A stretch of DNA of 64,000 bases. Origin: Pseudomonas pharyngis (GTDB lineage Bacteria > Pseudomonadota > Gammaproteobacteria > Pseudomonadales > Pseudomonadaceae). Where the stretch lies: the NCBI RefSeq assembly GCF_021602345.1, contig NZ_BQID01000004.1:1-64000 (forward strand). The letters run 5' to 3'. Every line of letters starts with the position of its first letter. Position 1 is the first letter of the stretch. A program made the translations under genes and the position numbers. Below, piece after piece: positions 15,925 to 24,840 of the stretch. The notes under the pieces are model-generated. The model made no database searches. It saw only the letters and a list, made by a program, of their open reading frames with translations, and was not told where the DNA came from.

Positions 15925-16716
15925 TCAGTTGATCGGCGCAAACCCATCAATTTCGTCAGGCCACGCCGTCAACACTTCAAACCCATCCTCAGTCACCGCC
16001 ACCATATGCTCCCACTGCGCCGACAACGATTGATCCTTGGTCACCACCGTCCAGCCATCCGCCAAACTCTTCACATGGCGCTTGCCCGCATTGAGCATCG
16101 GCTCGATGGTGAAAATCATCCCCGCCTTCAACTTCAAGCCCTGCTCCGGATAACCGTAATGCAGTACCTGCGGCTCATCGTGATAAACCTTGCCGATCCC
16201 GTGCCCGCAGTACTCACGCACCACGCTGAACCCTTCTTTCTCCGCCAGCGTCTGGATCGCATGACCGATGTCACCCAACGTAGCGCCCGGACGCACCACG
16301 CGGATCCCCGCGCACATGGCGTCGTAGGTTGTCTTGATCAGATGCCGCGCCTCGGGCGTCGGTTCGCCCACTACGTACATGCGGCTGGTATCACCGAACC
16401 AGCCATCCTTGATCACCGCGATGTCGAGGTTGACGATGTCGCCGTCCTTCAGCACGCGCTTCGAGGGAATGCCGTGGCACACCACTTCGTTGACTGACGC
16501 GCAGACGGTTTTCGGGAAGCCGTGGTAACCGACGTTGGCCGGAATGGCTTTCTGCACATTGACGATGTAGTCGTTGCACAACTGGTCGAGTTGATCGGTC
16601 GTCACGCCAGCCTTGACGTGCGGCACCAGCATCGCCAGCACCTCGGCGGCCAGTCTGCCGGCCTCGCGGGATTGAGCGATTTCGGCCTGGGTGTTGATCT
16701 TGATCGGGTTTCTCAT
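15925..16716 (-). CDS. map: Type I methionine aminopeptidase, second copy type
   Basis: A 263-residue enzyme of normal length that removes initiator methionine from new proteins. Metal ligands are visible: two aspartates in LDIAVIKDGWFGDTS, the histidine in GHGIGKVYHDEP, and the glutamates in TIEPML and WEHMVA. The start at 16716 overlaps the stop of the ParD-like gene by four bases, so the two are translated together. The longer frame upstream is the shadow of that gene. The housekeeping map normally sits next to rpsB-tsf, so this is probably a paralogue, and its pairing with a ParD-like protein suggests a regulated or specialised role. Confidence 0.93.
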   Translation of the reverse strand: MRNPIKINTQAEIAQSREAGRLAAEVLAMLVPHVKAGVTTDQLDQLCNDYIVNVQKAIPANVGYHGFPKTVCASVNEVVCHGIPSKRVLKDGDIVNLDIAVIKDGWFGDTSRMYVVGEPTPEARHLIKTTYDAMCAGIRVVRPGATLGDIGHAIQTLAEKEGFSVVREYCGHGIGKVYHDEPQVLHYGYPEQGLKLKAGMIFTIEPMLNAGKRHVKSLADGWTVVTKDQSLSAQWEHMVAVTEDGFEVLTAWPDEIDGFAPIN

Positions 16717-16973
16717 GCCTTGACTGCCTCTTTGACCGAGGCGTTCTGCGCGGCATCCGCCAGTGCGCAGACTTGCTGCAAATCCAGACCGCCCGACTGC
16801 TCGGCGCGAATCAGCAACCGACAAATGGCGTGGTGATCAAGGTCTGGATACAGCTCGGCGAGCATGCCGATGCGCATCCAGTGTTCGGCCTGCGCGTTGA
16901 TCGAGCGGCTGAGTGCGTTGCTGGAAATGCGCAGATTCTCGTGCATGTCCTCTGAAATCTTTACGATGCCCAT
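16713..16973 (-). CDS. ParD-like antitoxin-type protein
   Basis: An 86-residue protein beginning MGIVKISEDMHENLRISSNALSR, matching the ParD_like family, a ribbon-helix-helix relative of the ParD antitoxin. The C-terminal half (LDLQQVCALADAAQ...) is helical. It is followed without a gap by methionine aminopeptidase rather than a ParE toxin. Either it regulates its own operon as a DNA-binding protein, or it controls the aminopeptidase directly. Both are inference. Confidence 0.85.
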   Translation of the reverse strand: MGIVKISEDMHENLRISSNALSRSINAQAEHWMRIGMLAELYPDLDHHAICRLLIRAEQSGGLDLQQVCALADAAQNASVKEAVKA

Positions 16974-17405
16974 GGCAATATCCGATACGAAGTGTATATG
17001 GATCGTATATTAATCGTGTGTCGCTCGGGATTGCAAACGCTGCATACCCGGTAAATCGCGGCGAAAAAAATCTGCCCGGCACCGGAGACTGGTATGACGT
17101 GACTTTGCGGCTGTGTGTATTTCACGTTCTGACGAGCAATCAATCAGCATTCTTCGCTGCAAGAATTTTACTATCGGATCAAGCGCTTCATGACGCCGAA
17201 GACGCCCTTTCAATACTCGATGACGCCTGCGTATAAACCCCTGCAAATCACTTCCTTCACCTCTCCGATTTCGTTCTATCGTTAGATCGAAATGGCAGTA
17301 TTTCCGGCTGTTTAAAGGTTGCGACAGCGCAGGTCAGAGCCTATGTTGCACGCGAGCTTTTTCCCCGCGAATGGAACGCGATCAACACCACAAAGAGGTG
17401 AAGAG
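16974..17405. other. Intergenic region between parD-like/map and the cbs operon
   Basis: These 432 bases hold no gene that I can support. They must contain the divergent promoters. An A+T-rich patch lies near 16979-17018 (GTATATGGATCGTATATTAA), probably the parD-like promoter and its operator. A palindrome lies at 17269-17292, described separately. Confidence 0.6.
17269..17292. promoter_or_regulatory. Palindrome upstream of the transsulfuration operon
   Basis: TTTCG-T-TCTA and TAGA-T-CGAAA form a 24-base inverted repeat with one mismatched pair. It lies about 115 bases before the cbs start. It is a possible regulator site, but no regulator gene is adjacent. Confidence 0.4.
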
Positions 17406-18782
17406 ATGTCAAAGGATTCACGCCCTGCCGTACTTGGGCTGATCGGCAATACGCCGCTGGTACAAGTCACCCGCTTCGATACCGGTCCCTGCACCCTGTT
17501 TCTCAAACTCGAATCACAGAACCCCGGCGGTTCGATCAAGGACCGCATCGGTCTGGCCATGATCGACGCCGCTGAGCGCGATGGTCGCCTGCAACCCGGC
17601 GGCACGATCGTCGAAGCCACCGCCGGCAACACCGGTCTGGGCCTGGCCCTGGTCGGCCGCGCCAAGGGCTACCGCGTCGTGCTGGTGGTGCCGGACAAAA
17701 TGTCCACCGAGAAAGTCCTGCACCTCAAGGCCATGGGCGCCGAAGTGCACATCACCCGCTCCGATGTCGGCAAGGGTCATCCCGAGTATTACCAGGATGT
17801 CGCCGCGCGTCTGGCCAAGGACATTCCCGGCGCGTTCTTCGCCGACCAGTTCAACAACCCGGCCAACCCGCTGGCCCACGAGTGCAGCACCGGGCCGGAA
17901 ATCTGGGCCCAGACCGAGCATGACCTGGACGCGATCGTGGTTGGCGTTGGCTCGGCCGGCACGCTGACCGGCCTGACCCGCTTCTTCAAGCGCGTGCAAC
18001 CGGATCTGGAAATGGTCCTGGCCGACCCGGTCGGTTCGGTGATGGCTGAATACAGCCGCAGCAAGCATCTCGGCACCGCAGGTTCGTGGGCGGTGGAAGG
18101 CATCGGTGAGGACTTCATTCCGTCGATCACCGACCTGTCGAGCGTGCGCAACGCCTACTCGATCAGCGACGAGGAAAGCTTCGATCACGCGCGCCAGCTG
18201 CTGAAAGCCGAAGGCATTCTCGGTGGTTCGTCCACCGGCACCCTGCTCGCTGCCGCGCTGCGCTACTGCCGCGAACAGACCGAGCCGAAACGCGTGGTCA
18301 GCTTCGTCTGCGACACCGGCACCCGATATCTGTCGAAGGTCTACAACGACCAGTGGATGACCGATCAGGGCCTGCTGCAGCGCAAACGCTACGGCGACCT
18401 GCGCGACCTGATCGCCCGACGCTTCGAGGACGGCAAAGTTGTCAGCGTCGGCCCGGACGATACGCTGATGACCGCGTTCCAACGCATGCGCCTGGCCGAT
18501 GTTTCGCAACTGCCGGTGCTGGTGGATGGTAAGCAACTGGTCGGCGTGATCGACGAATCGGACATTCTGGTGCGTGTGCACGAAGACGCCTCGCTCTTCA
18601 GCAAACCCGTCGCCAGCGCGATGACCGACAAGTTGCAAACCCTCGCCCCCGGCGCAACGCTGGCTGAACTGGAAGCCGTACTCAGCAGCGGTCTGGTGGC
18701 CATCATTGCCGACGTTTCAGGCTTCCATGGCCTGATCACCCGCGTCGACATGCTCAATCAATTACGGAGATCCCTGGCATGA
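17406..18782 (+). CDS. cbs: Cystathionine beta-synthase with C-terminal CBS domains
   Basis: A 458-residue protein. Residues 1 to about 320 are a fold-type II PLP enzyme (LIGNTPLV near residue 12; Schiff-base lysine K45 in NPGGSIKDR; phosphate loop EATAGNTG; GSSTG near the end). Residues about 335-458 hold two CBS domains. It would condense homocysteine with serine (or acetylserine) to cystathionine, the first step of reverse transsulfuration. The overlapping gamma-lyase/synthase gene supports this over a plain cysteine synthase. The start at 17406 has GAGGTGAAG upstream, and an earlier in-frame start at 17319 lacks a site. The CBS pair may bind an adenosyl ligand for control. Confidence 0.92.
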   Translation: MSKDSRPAVLGLIGNTPLVQVTRFDTGPCTLFLKLESQNPGGSIKDRIGLAMIDAAERDGRLQPGGTIVEATAGNTGLGLALVGRAKGYRVVLVVPDKMSTEKVLHLKAMGAEVHITRSDVGKGHPEYYQDVAARLAKDIPGAFFADQFNNPANPLAHECSTGPEIWAQTEHDLDAIVVGVGSAGTLTGLTRFFKRVQPDLEMVLADPVGSVMAEYSRSKHLGTAGSWAVEGIGEDFIPSITDLSSVRNAYSISDEESFDHARQLLKAEGILGGSSTGTLLAAALRYCREQTEPKRVVSFVCDTGTRYLSKVYNDQWMTDQGLLQRKRYGDLRDLIARRFEDGKVVSVGPDDTLMTAFQRMRLADVSQLPVLVDGKQLVGVIDESDILVRVHEDASLFSKPVASAMTDKLQTLAPGATLAELEAVLSSGLVAIIADVSGFHGLITRVDMLNQLRRSLA

Positions 18783-19957
18783 GCCAGCACGACAAGAACG
18801 CCCCTCAACAAGGCTTCGCCACCCGCGTGATCCACGCCGGGCAAACGCCGGACCCGACCACCGGCGCGCTGATGCCGCCGATCTACGCCAACTCCACGTA
18901 CCTGCAAGACAGCCCCGGCGTGCACAAGGGTTTTGACTACGGCCGCTCGCACAACCCGACGCGTTTCGCCCTGGAGCGCTGCGTGGCGGATCTGGAGGGC
19001 GGCACCCAGGCGTTCGCCTTCGCGTCCGGGCTGGCGACGATTTCCACCGTGCTCGAACTGATCGACGCCGGCTCGCACATCGTGTCCGGCAATGACCTGT
19101 ACGGCGGCACTTTCCGTCTCTTCGACAAGGTGCGTCAGCGCAGTGCCGGGCATCGTTTCAGCTTCGTCGATCTGGCGGATCTGTCGGCGTTCGAAGCGTC
19201 GTTGCAGGACGACACGCGCATGGTGATCGTGGAGAGCCCGACCAACCCGCTGCTGGGTCTGTCCGACCTCGCCGCCATCGCCCGTATCTGCAAGGCGCGC
19301 GGGATCATCTGCGTGGCCGACAACACCTTCGCCAGCCCGTGGATCCAGCGTCCGCTGGAACTGGGTTTCGACATCGTGCTGCACTCGACCACCAAATACC
19401 TGAACGGTCACTCCGACGTGATCGGGGGGATTGCCGTGGTTGGCGACAATCCTGCGCTGGCCGAGCGTCTGGGCTTTCTGCAGAACGCAGTCGGTGCCAT
19501 CTCCGGCCCGTTCGACGCGTTCCTCACCCTGCGTGGCGTGAAGACGCTGGCGCTGCGTATGGAGCGTCATTGCAGCAATGCGCTGGATCTGGCGCGCTGG
19601 CTGGAGCAACAGCCGCAGGTCAAACGTGTCTACTACCCGGGTCTGGAATCCCATCCGCAGCACGAACTGGCCAAGCGTCAGATGCGTGGGTTCGGCGGGA
19701 TGATTTCCCTGGATCTGAACAGTGATCTGGCCGGCGCCCGGCGCTTCCTGGAGAACGTGCAGATCTTCGCCCTGGCCGAAAGCCTTGGCGGTGTGGAAAG
19801 CCTGATCGAGCACCCGGCAATCATGACTCACGCGACCATTCCGGCCGAAACCCGTGCCAAACTCGGCATCGGTGACAGCCTGGTGCGTCTGTCGGTGGGC
19901 GTCGAGGACATCGAAGACCTGCGTGCCGATCTGGCGCAGGCGCTGGCCAGCATCTAA
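18779..19957 (+). CDS. Cystathionine gamma-lyase / gamma-synthase family enzyme
   Basis: A 392-residue Cys/Met-metabolism PLP enzyme. It has YGRSHNPT near residue 54, the Schiff-base lysine K206 in [10 protein letters not shown], and [14 protein letters not shown] near the C-terminus. Next to cystathionine beta-synthase the likely reaction is cleavage of cystathionine to cysteine, 2-oxobutyrate and ammonia. The same family also contains gamma-synthases, and sequence alone does not settle this. Its start overlaps the cbs stop by four bases (ATGA). A clear terminator follows at 19972. Confidence 0.92.
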   Translation: MSQHDKNAPQQGFATRVIHAGQTPDPTTGALMPPIYANSTYLQDSPGVHKGFDYGRSHNPTRFALERCVADLEGGTQAFAFASGLATISTVLELIDAGSHIVSGNDLYGGTFRLFDKVRQRSAGHRFSFVDLADLSAFEASLQDDTRMVIVESPTNPLLGLSDLAAIARICKARGIICVADNTFASPWIQRPLELGFDIVLHSTTKYLNGHSDVIGGIAVVGDNPALAERLGFLQNAVGAISGPFDAFLTLRGVKTLALRMERHCSNALDLARWLEQQPQVKRVYYPGLESHPQHELAKRQMRGFGGMISLDLNSDLAGARRFLENVQIFALAESLGGVESLIEHPAIMTHATIPAETRAKLGIGDSLVRLSVGVEDIEDLRADLAQALASI

Positions 19958-19971
19958 AGCCCGAAAACGTC

Positions 19972-19994
19972 AAAGCCCGCACAAGGCGGGCTTT
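19972..19994 (+). terminator. Terminator of the transsulfuration operon
   Basis: A perfect nine-base stem AAAGCCCGC / GCGGGCTTT with loop ACAAG lies 15 bases after the gamma-lyase stop. Only a short T-run follows. Confidence 0.8.
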
Positions 19995-20505
19995 GGTGTT
20001 TGAGTAGGCGGCCAGTGCTGGTCTCTGGCTTACGAGGTTTCTCAGGACTCCCACAGTACAGGCAATGTGCTCTGCTGCTTCACACGGCATAAGGGCTGGA
20101 ACCCAGCGCGGGGTTCTTTCTAACCGTGTACCCTTCGGAACGCGCCCAACGCTTCCTCGCTATCCGCTTGCGCATCAGTCTGCGTCTTCGCCTACATTCT
20201 TGAGCCTAGCAAACACACTGCATTGCGCTACGCGGTTTTTAGACTGATTGTTTTCTAGCGCAGGCCTGCAAGGAAGCTAACCGACTATCGCCTTCACGAC
20301 CCTTCAGCCTGCCTCCCGCCAAGGGCGAACTATACTTTTCAGTTCGCTGTCCAGATTTCCTGTAAACCGTCGACACCCGTGCACCCTCCGGTGCCCCCGT
20401 GCCATTCACCAATCTGGTTGACCCCGGGCCAACGAGCCTTCCGTCGATAAACGAATGACGGGTAATGCTCGGTTGCTGTGTGGCTGATGGGGCGTGGAGA
20501 AAATC
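19995..20505. other. Gene-poor stretch before the repeat-protein gene
   Basis: About 510 bases with no supportable gene on either strand. The short open frames at 20065-20247 (+) and 19821-20090 (-) lack ribosome binding sites and have unlikely composition. The promoter of the repeat protein must lie in its right part. I see no RNA gene signature. Confidence 0.5.
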
Positions 20506-21231
20506 ATGAAGCACACGCTTTGGCCGGGCTTCGTCCTGGCAGTTGCGGCAACAGTGGCAATGCCCAATGTCTGGGCTGCGCAGGCGCAGGCATTGGCGTC
20601 GGATGGGGCGGATCATGTTGGCGCCGGCGCCGTTGCCTCTGACGGCGCGGACCACGTCGGCGCCGGAGCAGTTGCCTCCGACGGCTCCGATCACGTTGGC
20701 TCTGGCGCCGTTGCTTCTGACGGTTCCGATCACGTTGGCTCTGGCGCCGTTGCTTCTGACGGTTCCGATCACGTTGGCTCTGGCGCCGTTGCTTCTGACG
20801 GTTCCGATCACGTTGGCGCTGGCGCCGTTGCTTCTGACGGTTCCGATCACGTCGGCGTCGGTGCCGTTGCTTCTGACGGTTCCGATCACGTTGGCGCTGG
20901 CGCCGTTGCCTCTGACGGTTCCGATCACGTCGGCGCTGGAGCCGTTGCTTCCGACGGCGCGGATCACGTCGGCGCTGGCGCTGTTGCTTCTGACGGCTCC
21001 GATCACGTCGGCGCCGGAGCCGTTGCTTCTGACGGCTCCGATCACGTCGGCGCCGGAGCCGTTGCTTCTGACGGTGCGGATCACGTCGGCGCAGGCGCAG
21101 TCGCCGCCGATGGCGCAGACAAGGTCGGTGCCAGTCGACTCGCCTACTCCCGCGCAGGCGTCGGCTCCGACCAGGTCGCTTCCGCCCTCATGAGCGGCAG
21201 CTATTCGGATCAGTTCAACAGCCCTCAATAA
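20506..21231 (+). CDS. Exported protein made of fourteen 13-residue tandem repeats
   Basis: A 241-residue protein. A signal peptide (MKHTLWPGFVLAVAAT..., likely cut after VWA) is followed by fourteen units of the form ASDGSDHVGAGAV, the last degenerate (AADGADKVGASRL), and a 29-residue tail rich in Ser. Position 5 varies Ser/Ala and position 10 varies Ala/Ser/Val, while D3, G4, D6, H7, V8 and G9 are constant in units 1-13. The acidic, glycine-rich unit with a regular histidine could bind metal, or form a repeat solenoid or flexible stalk. I do not know its function. The start at 20506 follows GGAGA by five bases, and a GTG at 20494 is less likely. Lone gene. Confidence 0.82.
   Translation: MKHTLWPGFVLAVAATVAMPNVWAAQAQALASDGADHVGAGAVASDGADHVGAGAVASDGSDHVGSGAVASDGSDHVGSGAVASDGSDHVGSGAVASDGSDHVGAGAVASDGSDHVGVGAVASDGSDHVGAGAVASDGSDHVGAGAVASDGADHVGAGAVASDGSDHVGAGAVASDGSDHVGAGAVASDGADHVGAGAVAADGADKVGASRLAYSRAGVGSDQVASALMSGSYSDQFNSPQ
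20594..21139 (+). repeat. 39-base coding tandem repeat, 14 units
   Basis: The DNA under the repeat protein is a direct array of 39-base units, many nearly identical (for example GTTGCTTCTGACGGTTCCG recurs), with third-position differences between groups of units. Neighbouring units 3-5 are almost the same, suggesting recent duplication or slippage. It spans the whole repeat domain. Confidence 0.9.
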
Positions 21232-21411
21232 CCGCTATCGGCGCAATCAGCCCACCGCTGGTTGCGCCGCACTAGCACATTTGTGCTAATCGACCACCCC
21301 GTTCCCTGGCGTTATATTCCCTCGCAACCCCCGACGCTCCCCAACATTGCCGCTGTGCAGTGCGCGGGATCGTTGTGCCTGGAAAAACAACAACACCAAG
21401 GAAGAAACACC

Positions 21412-21726
21412 ATGAAACTGCAGCTCAGCCTCGCCAAGATTACGGTTCTCGGTGCCCTGCTCCTCGGCGCCAGCGGTTGCCAGACCGCCAAACCCACCGA
21501 AGACCGCATGCGCGAACGCGCCCAGACCGTCATCGGCCAACCGGTCACCAAGATCGGCAACATCCGCAACGACAGCACGCTGACCTACTACACCGCCTAC
21601 ACCGCCGCCGGCGAATACAACTGCGAGTTGCCCAGCGGCGCAATCATCGCGGTGGCGAGCATGGGCATCATGACGCCTCCGCTGTCCTGCCTGCCCAAAG
21701 GCGCGTCGCCGATTCCGTACCAGTAA
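21412..21726 (+). CDS. Small lipoprotein of unknown function
   Basis: A 104-residue protein. Its N-terminus is a lipoprotein signal with lipobox LGASGC, giving an acylated cysteine at about residue 24. The mature part has VIGQPVTKIGNIRNDSTLTYYTAYTAAGEYNCELPSG, with two further cysteines (in NCEL and SCLP) that could form a disulfide. The start ATG at 21412 follows AAGGAAG. An open frame further upstream has no binding site. A second small lipoprotein gene follows 59 bases later, and the two may be co-transcribed. The family is not recognised. Confidence 0.8.
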   Translation: MKLQLSLAKITVLGALLLGASGCQTAKPTEDRMRERAQTVIGQPVTKIGNIRNDSTLTYYTAYTAAGEYNCELPSGAIIAVASMGIMTPPLSCLPKGASPIPYQ

Positions 21727-21785
21727 TCCGGCGCAGGAAAACCGTTCAACGCCTCTTCTCATCCGGTAAAGGATTCCGTTCGACC

Positions 21786-22094
21786 ATGAAAACACTCATC
21801 GCCACCCTCAGCCTCGCAGCCGTCGTTCTCACCGGCTGCGCCACCCCCAAGCAATGGGAAGCCACCGGCGGCAGCAAGACCGACGGCGTTGTCCAGGTTT
21901 CCTATGAACTGGGCCAGTTCGAAAGCGGGCAAACCTCCGCCGCTCAAGGGTTGGCCGCGGCAGAAGGCCGTTGCAAGGTCTGGGGCTACAAGAGCGCCGA
22001 AGTATCAGGCTCGGAGAAAAACATCTGCCGCACCATGGGCCAGTACAACTGCCTGCAAACCACCATCACGCAGGACTATCTGTGTAAGCGCTGA
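21786..22094 (+). CDS. YecR-like lipoprotein
   Basis: A 102-residue lipoprotein with signal and lipobox VLTGC, then ATPKQWEATGGSKTDGVVQVSYELGQFE, which matches the YecR-like family (E. coli YecR is a flagellar-regulon lipoprotein of unknown role). Several cysteines in the mature part (RCKVWGY, NICRTMGQYNC, YLCKR) suggest disulfides. The gene ends inside the 3' end of the convergent hybrid kinase gene, with an overlap of 29 bases. Confidence 0.8.
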   Translation: MKTLIATLSLAAVVLTGCATPKQWEATGGSKTDGVVQVSYELGQFESGQTSAAQGLAAAEGRCKVWGYKSAEVSGSEKNICRTMGQYNCLQTTITQDYLCKR

Positions 22095-23703
22095 CCCCTT
22101 CGGTCTGCCGGTCGCGCAGCGCACGCAGGGTCGCGCGCAGCTCGGCCGGACGTACCGGCTTGGACAGAATGGCGATCTGCCGGTCATGCAGGGCCGCCTG
22201 GATTTTTTCAATGTCATGCCCGGTGATGATCATGGCCGGCACCGCATAACCGCGCTGACGACGAATCTCATCGATGCACTCGATGCCGGTGCTGTGCGCA
22301 CCGAGGTCATAGTCGGCAACGATGATGTCGCAGTCCGTGACCAAACCCTGCCCGCTCAGTTCGGCCTGCACAACGCAGCCCCAACGCTCAAGCAACGCCG
22401 AGGTCGCCAGCAGAACGTTGCGATCATCCTCCACCAGACACACCTTCAACCCTGTCAGCAAACCGACCTGGCGGGCCTCCTCCCGATTGACCGGCACCTG
22501 CGGCGGCGCCAGCGGCAGGCCAAGCAAGGTCACCGCCGTGCCATGCCCCAACCGTGAACGGATCGCGACATCGATACCGATCAACTGCCCCAACCGCCGG
22601 ACAATCGACAACCCCAGGCCCACACCTTCGACGTCCTTGTCGCGCAACTGGCGAACCCGATAAAACTCCTCGAACACCTTGGGCAAATGCTCTTCGGCGA
22701 TGCCGCTGCCCCGGTCATAGATCGCGATGGCCAACCCCGCGCCGCGCTTGCGCACACCGATCAACACCGGTCGGTGCGCACCGTATTTGAAGCAATTGGA
22801 GAGCACGTTCTGGACCATGGTCGCCAGCAACGCCGGATCGGTGCGCACCCAGTGTTCACATGGTCGCAGACACAACTCCACACCCGCCCAGCGTGCGGCT
22901 TCGGCGTTCTGACGGATCAGATCCGCCAGCCATTCGCCCAGCTCAAGCGTCTGCAAGCGCGGCAGAATCCGCCCGTTGTCGAGGGTGTAGAGATCAAGAA
23001 TCGAACGAAACAACTGCGACACGTTGAGCAGCGAACGGTCGATGCTGTCCACCAGCCGCCGCTCCTCTTCGCCCAGCCGCGACTCACGCAGGCACGCGGT
23101 AAACAACCCGATGGAGTGGATCGGCTGACGCAGGTCATGACTGGCCTGAGCCAGGAACCGTGATTTTTCAAGGTTGGCGGCGACCGCCTCTTCGGACGCC
23201 TTGCGCGTGCGTTCCAGCAGCAGGTGCGCATACACCGGAATCACCGTGCTGGTGATCATCAGCATCAACACCATGAACGGTTGCGCCTGCCAGTAGGGCG
23301 TCAACCGATAGACCGCCAACAGCGCCAGCAACGCCAGCACCGTGGCGATCGCCAGGTAGCGCGAGCCGTAGCGCATGCCGTTGCCGAGATTGACCCAGAC
23401 CATGACGGCATAGATGGGCAACGCCGCCTCGCCGCCGACCACCAGCCCGAAACTGGTGCCGGTGTAATCGTGGAGCATGCCGAAAATCCGCCGCGCCGGA
23501 TAATGCCCCGGCCAGCGCACAATCGCCTGGCGCAGCACGACGGAGGCCAGCAGAAACAGGGAAATGTAGGTGACCACCGGCAGGTAAGTATCGAAGCGCT
23601 GGCCCGGCAGGAAACCAAGCACGCCCATGTAAACCAGCGCAATGCTGGCGATGATGATGCGCAGATTGGCCTGGTCGAGCTCGGTGTTCTTTTCGAACTT
23701 CAT
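22066..23703 (-). CDS. Hybrid sensor histidine kinase with C-terminal receiver domain
   Basis: A 545-residue membrane kinase. The N-terminal about 165 residues carry several helices with little periplasmic loop, so sensing is probably in the membrane or cytoplasm. Then come the phospho-acceptor H189 in ASHDLRQPIHS, an ATPase domain (NVLSNCFKYG, DRGSGIAEEHLPKVFEEF, GVGLGLSI) and a receiver domain (CLVEDDRN, phosphorylated Asp in VADYDLG, Lys in LSKPVRP). It is transcribed away from a LuxR/NarL-type regulator 113 bases distant, which is its likely partner. The start at 23703 was chosen because the longer frame to 23781 lacks a site. Signal unknown. Confidence 0.92.
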   Translation of the reverse strand: MKFEKNTELDQANLRIIIASIALVYMGVLGFLPGQRFDTYLPVVTYISLFLLASVVLRQAIVRWPGHYPARRIFGMLHDYTGTSFGLVVGGEAALPIYAVMVWVNLGNGMRYGSRYLAIATVLALLALLAVYRLTPYWQAQPFMVLMLMITSTVIPVYAHLLLERTRKASEEAVAANLEKSRFLAQASHDLRQPIHSIGLFTACLRESRLGEEERRLVDSIDRSLLNVSQLFRSILDLYTLDNGRILPRLQTLELGEWLADLIRQNAEAARWAGVELCLRPCEHWVRTDPALLATMVQNVLSNCFKYGAHRPVLIGVRKRGAGLAIAIYDRGSGIAEEHLPKVFEEFYRVRQLRDKDVEGVGLGLSIVRRLGQLIGIDVAIRSRLGHGTAVTLLGLPLAPPQVPVNREEARQVGLLTGLKVCLVEDDRNVLLATSALLERWGCVVQAELSGQGLVTDCDIIVADYDLGAHSTGIECIDEIRRQRGYAVPAMIITGHDIEKIQAALHDRQIAILSKPVRPAELRATLRALRDRQTEGVSAYTDSPA

Positions 23704-23816
23704 GGGGGAACGTCCTTGTGCAGCAGTCGTCATAAACGCACGAATCAACAGGCAATGCCTTCGCCCGATGCTAAGGTGCATGCCATGAGCAATGCAGACC
23801 CAGGGAGGGTTGCGCC

Positions 23817-24422
23817 ATGGCGTGCCGAATCATCATAGCCGACGATCACCCGTTGTTTCGCGAAGCGCTGCTGCGCACCGTCCAGCGTCTGCTGCCCGAA
23901 GCCCTGATCGAAGAAGCCGGCGACCTCGACACAGTGCTCGCCCTGCTGCCGGCGGGCGATGAGCCTGACACCTTGATCCTCGACCTGCGCTTCCCCGGCC
24001 TGACCTGTGTCAGCCAGCTCGCGGAACTGCGCCGGCGTTTGCCGCGAACCACGCTGATTGTGGTGTCGATGGTCGATGACGAGGCGCTGATCGGCGAAGT
24101 CATGGCGGCCGGCATCGATGGTTTTATCGGCAAGAACATCGCCCCGGATGAGATCGGTCAGGCGATCCAGGCGATTCGTGAAGGTGAGGTTCTGGTGAAA
24201 TTCGCCCCGTCCGGCCTGCTGCCGCTGGACTCCGGCACCGCCCTCACCCCGCGTCAGCAGGATGTGCTGCGGCTGATCGCCCAAGGCAAGACCAACAAGG
24301 AAATCGCCCGCGAACTGGATATTTCGCCGTTCACGGTGCGGATTCATGTGTCGTCGTTGTTGCGGGTGCTCAACGTGCCGTCGCGCGCCGCAGCAGCGGT
24401 GAAATACTCCGGAGCCTTGTAG
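23817..24422 (+). CDS. Response regulator, NarL/LuxR family
   Basis: A 201-residue two-domain regulator. The receiver has D9/D10 in IIADDHP and the phospho-acceptor D56 in LILDLRFPG, with Lys in GFIGKN. The C-terminal LuxR-type helix-turn-helix is [41 protein letters not shown] strong AGGGAGGG site precedes the ATG. It is divergent from the hybrid kinase gene, with which it most likely forms a two-component system. Targets are not visible in the window. Confidence 0.93.
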   Translation: MACRIIIADDHPLFREALLRTVQRLLPEALIEEAGDLDTVLALLPAGDEPDTLILDLRFPGLTCVSQLAELRRRLPRTTLIVVSMVDDEALIGEVMAAGIDGFIGKNIAPDEIGQAIQAIREGEVLVKFAPSGLLPLDSGTALTPRQQDVLRLIAQGKTNKEIARELDISPFTVRIHVSSLLRVLNVPSRAAAAVKYSGAL

Positions 24423-24434
24423 CCGGCCTCCAGG

Positions 24435-24749
24435 TCAGCCGTGCGGGTGGACGGTCAGTGCGACCAGTTTCACCACAATCGGCCGGACCACGAGAATGCA
24501 CAGAAATGCCACGGGCATCGCCAGTTTGTAGGCGTGCAGCGCATTGCTAAGGTAATCGGCATCAATTCCGAAATTGGAGGCGGTGATCACCATCGACATC
24601 AGAAACGCCATGATTGTCGCCATGTACAACGCAAATACGTACGGCATGGCACGGGCAGACAGCTTGCGCGGGCTGAATACTGTGGTTCTTGGGGATAGTC
24701 TCTGATTCCTGTCAGTCCTTGTTGACCGAAGTGGATAGGCGCCGAGCAC
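24435..24749 (-). CDS. DUF2798 family small membrane protein
   Basis: A protein of at most 104 residues with two hydrophobic helices (PYVFALYMATIMAFLMSMVIT and AMPVAFLCILVVRPIVVKLVAL) separated by a loop with NALHAYKLA, typical of DUF2798. The segment RKLSARAMPYVF before the first helix belongs to the conserved part. This favours the GTG at 24749 over the internal ATG at 24647, which would cut it off. The true start is unsure. It lies divergent to a LysR gene that may control it. Function unknown. Confidence 0.7.
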   Translation of the reverse strand: MLGAYPLRSTRTDRNQRLSPRTTVFSPRKLSARAMPYVFALYMATIMAFLMSMVITASNFGIDADYLSNALHAYKLAMPVAFLCILVVRPIVVKLVALTVHPHG

Positions 24750-24840
24750 CCTAACAAGTCTGCCAAGCCGTAACTAGACTGATCGCCGTGAGCACTTTAT
24801 AAACAAAATCTTATTAATTCGTCCTCGCCGGGATCCACGC

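Noticed and set aside
20594-21139. CRISPR-like array
   Set aside because: Units are contiguous 39-base coding repeats without spacers, and no cas genes are present.
20239-21228. Minus-strand repeat protein opposite the 13-residue-repeat gene
   Set aside because: The repeat makes all frames open. Only the plus-strand frame has a signal peptide and ribosome binding site.
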